A DNA stretch of 64,000 nucleotides from Roseiarcus sp037446355 (lineage in GTDB: Bacteria; Pseudomonadota; Alphaproteobacteria; Rhizobiales; Beijerinckiaceae). The stretch spans positions 1 through 64,000 of the forward strand of contig JBBIIT010000004.1 of the NCBI GenBank assembly GCA_037446355.1. The letters run 5' to 3'. The translations under genes and the position numbers were made by a program. The notes beneath the pieces are model-generated. The model did no database searches and was not told the DNA's origin. It worked only from the letters and a program-made list of their open reading frames with translations. Position 1 is the stretch's first letter. The number at the start of each line of letters is the position of its first letter. This document shows positions 59,105 to 64,000 of this stretch, in pieces.

Positions 59105-60751
59105 ATGAGCGCTATTCGCAAGCTCTCGACGGTGGACGCTTCGTTTCTGTATCTCGAAACGCCGGAGATGCCGATGCACGTCGGCTCGATGGCGATCTTC
59201 AAGCCGCGCCCGGGCTACAAGGGAAGCTTCTTCGAGGACTTCAAGAAACTGATCGCCTCGCGTCTGCATCTGGCCCCGATTCTGACCTCCAAGCTCGAAA
59301 AGACACCGCTCGACATCGACAATCCGAGCTGGGTGATCGACGACCAGTTCGATATCGATCGCCATATCTTCCCCGCCAGCCTGCCCGCCCCCGCCGACCG
59401 CGCGACGCTAGAACGCACGGTTGGCTGGATGCACGCGAAACTCCTCAACCGCGCGCGCCCATTATGGGAATTCTATGTGTTCGAGCACCTCAAAGATGGC
59501 GAGATCGGCATCTATTCCAAGGTGCATCACGCCTGCATCGACGGCGGCGCCGGCGCGGCGCTGACCGAGATCGTCTATGACGTGACGCCGACGCCGCGCG
59601 AAATCGGCAAGATCGAGACGCCCAAGGCCGCCAGGCCCGACGCTCGGGCCGTGACGACCTCGTTTCTCGAGTCCTATGTGGAACTCTGGCGCAATCCGAC
59701 CGACCTTGGCGGTCTCGTCAAACCGATCGACCTGCCGCGTTCGGGCAAGAGCGATCTGGGTTCGATCCTGTTCGACAACGCCATCGGGCAGATCGAGCAG
59801 TCGATGCGCGTCATCAGCGGCCTGCCTTCGCTCGCCAAGACCGTCAACGAAATCGTCTCCAAGGCGATCGATCCCAAATCGCGCGAGAGCCTCGCCGGTA
59901 TGATCGCGCCGACGACCCCGCTCAACCGCTCGATCTCCTCCGAGCGCAGCTTCGCCGGCGTCACGATCTCGCTTTCGCGCGCCAAGGCGCTCGCGAAGGC
60001 GGCGGGCGGCAAGCTCAACGACGTCGTGATGGCGGTTTCGAGCGGCGTGTTGCGCCGCTATCTGAGCGGGGAAGGCGCCCTGCCCGCGCGTTCGCTGACC
60101 GCGGCCGTGCCGATCTCCCTGCGCGAACAGGGCGACTCCGCGGCCAACAACCAGGTCTTCGGCATGGTTTGCACGCTCGCCACGGACGTCGCCGAGCCCA
60201 AGGAGCGACTGCTGACGATCATCCGGGAATCGGCGAAGTCGAAGGAAATGAGCAGCCCGTTGCGGCCGCTGATCCCGCACCTCAGCAACATCGCGCTGCT
60301 CGGCGCGCCGATGCTGGTGCAGATGCTGGCGTTGCTGCACAGTCGCTCCAACCTCTCCGACATATTGCCGGCGAGCGCCAACGTCACGATCTCCAATGTA
60401 CCGGGGCCGCGCCAGACGCTCTACGCCGCCGGCGCGGAACTGCTCGGCATCTACCCTGTCTCGATCGCCGCGCATGGCCTGGCGCTCAACATCACCGTGC
60501 AGAGTTATCGCGACCAACTCGACTTCGGCCTGATCGCCGGCGCCAACGTGCTGCCCAATGTCAGCAAGCTCGCGCGCATGTTCCCGGAAGAATTCGAGGC
60601 GCTGGAAGCGGCGTTCGGGATCGCGTCCGCCCAGGCGCCGGCCGCCGCCGCCGAGGCGGCGCCAGAGGCCGCGCCCAAAGCAAGGCTCGCAGCGGCCAGG
60701 TCCAAGAACGCACCCACCAAGTCCGCGGGGCGCACACGCAATAAAGGTTGA
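59105..60751 (+). CDS. Wax ester synthase/diacylglycerol acyltransferase (WS/DGAT)
   Basis: 548 residues from the ATG at 59105 with GGGAGG four to nine bases upstream. LSTVDASFLYLETPEMPMHVG opens the protein (in parts); the catalytic HHxxxDG motif is His141-His142...Asp146-Gly147 (KVHHACIDGG); NVPGPRQTLYAAGAEL and the ND/PLW motif (RPLWEFYVFE) are present. It joins acyl-CoA to alcohols or diacylglycerol. An Ala/Lys-rich C-terminal tail of ~45 residues is extra. Confidence 0.95.
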   Translation: MSAIRKLSTVDASFLYLETPEMPMHVGSMAIFKPRPGYKGSFFEDFKKLIASRLHLAPILTSKLEKTPLDIDNPSWVIDDQFDIDRHIFPASLPAPADRATLERTVGWMHAKLLNRARPLWEFYVFEHLKDGEIGIYSKVHHACIDGGAGAALTEIVYDVTPTPREIGKIETPKAARPDARAVTTSFLESYVELWRNPTDLGGLVKPIDLPRSGKSDLGSILFDNAIGQIEQSMRVISGLPSLAKTVNEIVSKAIDPKSRESLAGMIAPTTPLNRSISSERSFAGVTISLSRAKALAKAAGGKLNDVVMAVSSGVLRRYLSGEGALPARSLTAAVPISLREQGDSAANNQVFGMVCTLATDVAEPKERLLTIIRESAKSKEMSSPLRPLIPHLSNIALLGAPMLVQMLALLHSRSNLSDILPASANVTISNVPGPRQTLYAAGAELLGIYPVSIAAHGLALNITVQSYRDQLDFGLIAGANVLPNVSKLARMFPEEFEALEAAFGIASAQAPAAAAEAAPEAAPKARLAAARSKNAPTKSAGRTRNKG

Positions 60752-60819
60752 GGCTCGCGGTCTCGCTCCGCCAGCCCCCGATTGGCGCGCGCCGCCCCGG
60801 CCATGCTAGAAGCCCGGAA

Positions 60820-62019
60820 ATGACCGCTCTCGCCAAAATCGCGCCCTTAGCGACGCCGCCAAGCCTTGCCGGAGCGACCCGCGCCGAGATCGCCCGCGCG
60901 CTCGCCGAAGTCGGCGTGCCCGAGCGCGAATTGCGGATGCGCGCCGGCCAGCTCTGGCACTGGATCTACCATCGCGGCGTCACCGAGTTTTCGGCGATGC
61001 GCAACATCGCCCGGCCGCTGCTCGAAAAACTCTCCGAACGTTACACGCTCGCTCGCCCTTTTCTCGCCGCCGAGCAGGTTTCGGCCGACGGCACGCGCAA
61101 GTGGCTCCTGAAAATGCGCTCGACCGGGCCGCATGACAAAGGCGCGGAGATCGAGTGCGTCTATATCCCGGAATCGGATCGCGGCACGCTCTGCGTCTCC
61201 AGCCAGGTCGGCTGCACGCTGAATTGCACATTCTGCCACACGGGCACGCAGGCGCTCGTGCGCAATCTGACGGCGGCCGAGATCGTCGCCCAGGTTCTGG
61301 TCGCGCGCGACCGGCTCGGCGATTTTCCCGGCGGCGTCGCGCCGAAGGACGGCCTCGTGCCCTCCGGCGAAGGCGTGCGCGCGGTCTCCAACATCGTGTT
61401 CATGGGCATGGGCGAGCCGCTCTATAATTTCGACAATGTGCGCGACGCGATCGCAGTCTTGACGGACGGCGACGGTCTCTCGCTCTCCAAGCGGCGGATC
61501 ACCGTCTCGACCTCGGGCGTAGCGCCGGAAATGGAGCGGCTTGGGCGCGAATGCGGCACGATGCTCGCCGTTTCGCTGCACGCGACCAACAATCCGCTGC
61601 GCGACAAGCTGGTTCCGCTCAACAAGAAATATCCGATCGAGACCCTGTTGCAGGCCTGCCGCGACTATCCCGGCGCCTCCAACGCGCGCCGCATCACGTT
61701 TGAATACGTGATGCTGAAGGGCGTCAACGACTCTCCCGCCGAAGCGATCGCGCTCGTCAAGCTGCTGAAGAGCCTGCCGGCGAAGATCAACCTGATCCCC
61801 TTCAACCCCTGGCCCGGCAGCCCCTACCAATGCTCGGACTGGGAGACGATCGAGGCCTTTTCGGACATCGTGTTCAAGGCCGGCTACGCCAGCCCCGTGC
61901 GCACGCCGCGCGGGCGCGACATTCTGGCCGCCTGCGGCCAATTGAAGAGCGAGACCGAGAAAATGCGCGCGCGCGCCCGTCTGATGCTCGAGGAGAGCCT
62001 CGCCATTGGCCAGGATTGA
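60820..62019 (+). CDS. rlmN: 23S rRNA (adenine-2503-C2)/tRNA methyltransferase, radical SAM
   Basis: 399 residues from the ATG at 60820 (the ORF runs upstream to 60748). The radical-SAM cluster cysteines are 132, 136 and 139 (GCTLNCTFCHTG). VFMGMGEPLYNFDNV, STSGVAPEM and SLHATNNPLRDKLVPLNKKYPI (in parts) follow, and the methyl-accepting Cys is in RDILAACGQL. It methylates A2503 of 23S rRNA (and A37 in some tRNAs). Sequence is complete. Confidence 0.97.
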   Translation: MTALAKIAPLATPPSLAGATRAEIARALAEVGVPERELRMRAGQLWHWIYHRGVTEFSAMRNIARPLLEKLSERYTLARPFLAAEQVSADGTRKWLLKMRSTGPHDKGAEIECVYIPESDRGTLCVSSQVGCTLNCTFCHTGTQALVRNLTAAEIVAQVLVARDRLGDFPGGVAPKDGLVPSGEGVRAVSNIVFMGMGEPLYNFDNVRDAIAVLTDGDGLSLSKRRITVSTSGVAPEMERLGRECGTMLAVSLHATNNPLRDKLVPLNKKYPIETLLQACRDYPGASNARRITFEYVMLKGVNDSPAEAIALVKLLKSLPAKINLIPFNPWPGSPYQCSDWETIEAFSDIVFKAGYASPVRTPRGRDILAACGQLKSETEKMRARARLMLEESLAIGQD

Positions 62020-62108
62020 CGCAGCGCAAGGCGACGCGACCGCCGGGCGCGTCTTAGACCTCATCGTCCTCTTGTCGCCGTCGCAAATTCGCGCGGGGAG
62101 ATTTGCGC

Positions 62109-63182
62109 ATGTCCGATGAAACCGGCGCCGCGCCGCCCGACACGGGGCTGCGACCGCTGCTTGTCGATAGCCTAGGCGCCGCGTTCCGCGCGCCACGTCT
62201 CGGCGCGTCCGGCCTGGCGCTTATCGCCGCGCTCATTGTCGTCGGCTGGGCCGCGACCTCGATCTACAAGGTCCAACCCGACGAACAGGGCGTCGTGCTG
62301 CAACTGGGCAAATGGGTCGACACATCGGGGCCGGGCCTGCACGTCCATTGGCCCTACCCGATCGAGACCGTCGTGCTGCCGAAGGTCACGCAAATCAACC
62401 AGATTCAACTTGGCAACGCCGCCGGCTCCACCCCCGGCGCCGCGCCGGGGCGGGAGCGGCAAATGCTGACGGGCGACGAAAACATCGTCGAGGCCGATTG
62501 CGCGGTGTTCTGGAAGATACGCGACGCCGGGCAATTCCTTTTCAAGGTCGCCGAGCCTGAAGCGGCGTTGAAGATCGCCGCCGAGGGCGCGCTGCGCGAC
62601 GTTATCAGCCGCACGCCGATTCAGGCGGCGATGTCCGACAAGCGCCAGCAGATCGCTGACCAGACGCGCGAATTGTTGCAGCAACTGCTCGACAAGGAGC
62701 AAGCGGGAATCGAGGTCGTCCAGGTTCAGTTGCAGCGCGTTGAGCCGCCGCTGGCGGTGATCGACGCCTTCAACGACGTGCAACGCGCGCGCGCCGATCA
62801 GGAGCGCGCCCGCAACGAAGCCGAAGCCTACGCCAACGACATTCTGCCGCGTGCGCGCGGCGAGGCGGAGCATGCGCGGCAGGACGCGGAAGCCTACAAG
62901 ACTTCCGTCGTCAATCTCGCGGACGGCGAGGCGAATGCGTTTCGCTCGGTCCTGTCGAGCTATAAAGCCGCGCCCGAAGTCACGGAATGGCGGCTCTATC
63001 TCGAAAGCATGGACGAAATCCTGAAGCGCTCGAACAAGGTCGTCGTCGATGTCTCGGGCAAGGGCCTCGGCGCCGTCGTGCCCTACATGCCGCTGGGCGA
63101 GCCGGGCGCCAAGCCTGTCGCGCCGCCGGCGCCGCCCAACCTCATCGTGCCGGTGCCCGCGCCAACCGGAGCGCCGAAATGA
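62109..63182 (+). CDS. hflK: FtsH-protease modulator HflK
   Basis: 357 residues from the ATG at 62109 (GGGGAG upstream). One membrane helix (GLALIAALIVVGWAATSIY, residues ~36-54) is followed by an SPFH/band-7 domain (VQPDEQGVVLQLGKW, ALRDVISRTPIQAAMS) and a coiled coil rich in Arg, Glu and Ala (AFNDVQRARADQERARNEAEAY, in parts), with a Pro-rich tail. With HflC it forms the large cage around FtsH in the inner membrane. The stop overlaps the hflC ATG. Confidence 0.95.
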   Translation: MSDETGAAPPDTGLRPLLVDSLGAAFRAPRLGASGLALIAALIVVGWAATSIYKVQPDEQGVVLQLGKWVDTSGPGLHVHWPYPIETVVLPKVTQINQIQLGNAAGSTPGAAPGRERQMLTGDENIVEADCAVFWKIRDAGQFLFKVAEPEAALKIAAEGALRDVISRTPIQAAMSDKRQQIADQTRELLQQLLDKEQAGIEVVQVQLQRVEPPLAVIDAFNDVQRARADQERARNEAEAYANDILPRARGEAEHARQDAEAYKTSVVNLADGEANAFRSVLSSYKAAPEVTEWRLYLESMDEILKRSNKVVVDVSGKGLGAVVPYMPLGEPGAKPVAPPAPPNLIVPVPAPTGAPK

Positions 63183-64000
63183 GCGCGCGCTTCCGATGGA
63201 TTCTCCTGGTCCTCGCCGGATTGGCGCTCTATCTGATCGCTTCGTCGATCTATGTCGTTCACGAGGGCGAACAGGCGCTAGTCGTGCGGCTCGGCGCGCC
63301 GGTCGGCGTCGAGGCCGAGCCCGGGCTCAAATGGAAGGCGCCTTTCATCGACAGCGTCTTCAGCTACGACACTCGGCTGCTGCTGCTGGAGCCGCCGACC
63401 GAACAGGTGATCCTCGGCGACCAGAAGCGGTTGGAAGCGCAGCCCTACACGCGCTTTCGCATCGTCGATCCCCTGCGCTTCTATCAGGCGGTCAGGACAG
63501 TCGAACAGGCGCGCGCGCAGCTTAGCCAGTTCGTAAGTTCGTCGCTGCGGCGCGAACTCGGACAGACTTCGCTGCTCAAGCTTCTGACTGACGAGCGCGC
63601 CAATATCGTCGAGAAGGTCCGCAGCGAAGTCGCGATTAAAGCCGCCGCGCTCGGACTGCAGATCGACGAGGTACGCTTCCATCGCGCCGATCTGCCGTTC
63701 GAGACCAGCCAAGCGATTTACGACCGCATGAAGTCCGAACGTCAGCGCGAGGCTAAGGAATTGCGCGCGCAAGGATTTGAATGGGCGCAACAGATTCAGT
63801 CCCGCGCCGACCGCGAGCGCACCGTCACGCTTTCCGAAGCGCAGCGCGCCGCTACAATCAGCCGCGGCGAAGGCGACGCCGAAGCGAGCCGCAAACTCGC
63901 CGAGGCTTTCGCCGCCGATCCGAAATTCTTTCGATTCTACCGCTCGGTACAGACTTATCGCAATGCCCTCGCGCAATCCGGACCGACATTGCTGCTTTCG
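63179..64000 (+). CDS. hflC: FtsH-protease modulator HflC (3' end cut by window)
   Basis: 274 residues visible, reading past the right edge. Starts MSARFRWILLVLAGLALYLIA (signal-anchor, in parts) and continues VVHEGEQALVVRLGAPVG, SLRRELGQTSLLKLLTDERANI (in parts) and a coiled coil AQQIQSRADRERTVTLSEAQ. SPFH domain partner of HflK. The ATG overlaps the hflK stop (ATGA). A DegP-type protease gene often follows but is outside the window. Confidence 0.95.
   Translation, partial: MSARFRWILLVLAGLALYLIASSIYVVHEGEQALVVRLGAPVGVEAEPGLKWKAPFIDSVFSYDTRLLLLEPPTEQVILGDQKRLEAQPYTRFRIVDPLRFYQAVRTVEQARAQLSQFVSSSLRRELGQTSLLKLLTDERANIVEKVRSEVAIKAAALGLQIDEVRFHRADLPFETSQAIYDRMKSERQREAKELRAQGFEWAQQIQSRADRERTVTLSEAQRAATISRGEGDAEASRKLAEAFAADPKFFRFYRSVQTYRNALAQSGPTLLLS

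Overview
The window is high-GC DNA from an alphaproteobacterium, most likely of the order Hyphomicrobiales (Rhizobiales), Beijerinckiaceae/Bradyrhizobiaceae-like. This rests on gene style: an alphaproteobacterial-type gyrA, hflKC next to rlmN, FixK-type regulation, a phasin with storage-lipid genes, dispersed GC-rich palindromes, and many GTG/TTG starts. No rRNA, CRISPR array, prophage or transposase was seen. The only RNA gene recognised is tRNA-Phe(GAA). The window cuts a gene at each edge: a ThDP enzyme on the left and hflC on the right.

Layout. 1-4.9 kb: a ThDP decarboxylase/synthase divergent from an Lrp-type regulator, an autoregulated ArsR-rhodanese/DsrE/methyltransferase operon, and a secreted beta-helix protein. 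5-7.7 kb: gyrA. 7.9-13.9 kb: acyl-CoA ligase, divergent from an epoxide hydrolase plus CYP102 (BM3-like) self-sufficient P450 operon. 14-18.4 kb: a Mo-bis-MGD oxidoreductase and a succinate-semialdehyde-type dehydrogenase. 18.4-23.4 kb: a ligJKIABC operon for 4,5-(meta) cleavage of protocatechuate. 23.6-27.9 kb: accBC, a DmeF-like CDF exporter with an inserted domain, an SDR, and a secreted protein with 11 cysteines. 28-35 kb: tRNA-Phe, an ArsR-SRPBCC-SRPBCC operon with a palindromic operator, a GMC oxidoreductase, an orphan flippase, a cupin and small membrane or secreted proteins. 34.8-40.2 kb: an acyl-CoA dehydrogenase, then a DeoR regulator divergent from deoC and an ALDH16-like double aldehyde dehydrogenase, with an E. 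coli-like deo operator between them. 40.3 kb: a DUF6455-type protein behind a FixK/FNR box. 40.8-47.4 kb: a MarR regulator divergent from hmgA-fahA-MBL-flavin hydroxylase-DUF2783-VOC. 47.4-53 kb: universal stress protein, threonine-synthase-like PLP enzyme, SMP-30, RraA-like, 3-hydroxyisobutyrate-dehydrogenase-like, ABM and a small ATPase. 53.4-60.8 kb: a paired acyl-CoA dehydrogenase operon with MaoC and a saccharopine-dehydrogenase-like reductase, then phasin, alpha/beta hydrolase and wax-ester/DGAT synthase. 60.8-64 kb: rlmN, hflK, hflC.

Themes. The window is rich in aromatic-acid and fatty-acid catabolism. Protocatechuate is carried to pyruvate and oxaloacetate by Lig enzymes. 3-Hydroxyphenylacetate-like substrates could be carried through homogentisate by a cluster in which the flavin hydroxylase and its small DUF2783 partner resemble the MhaA/MhaB pair. 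That cluster lacks a recognisable maleylacetoacetate isomerase but holds two uncharacterised enzymes (a variant MBL protein and a VOC protein). Deoxyribose, acyl-CoA and storage-lipid modules complete the picture. The best candidates for undescribed biology are the hmg operon with its accessory genes, the ArsR-rhodanese/DsrE/methyltransferase operon, the acyl-CoA ligase/epoxide hydrolase/CYP102 trio, the FixK-controlled DUF6455 protein and the Cys-rich secreted peptide.
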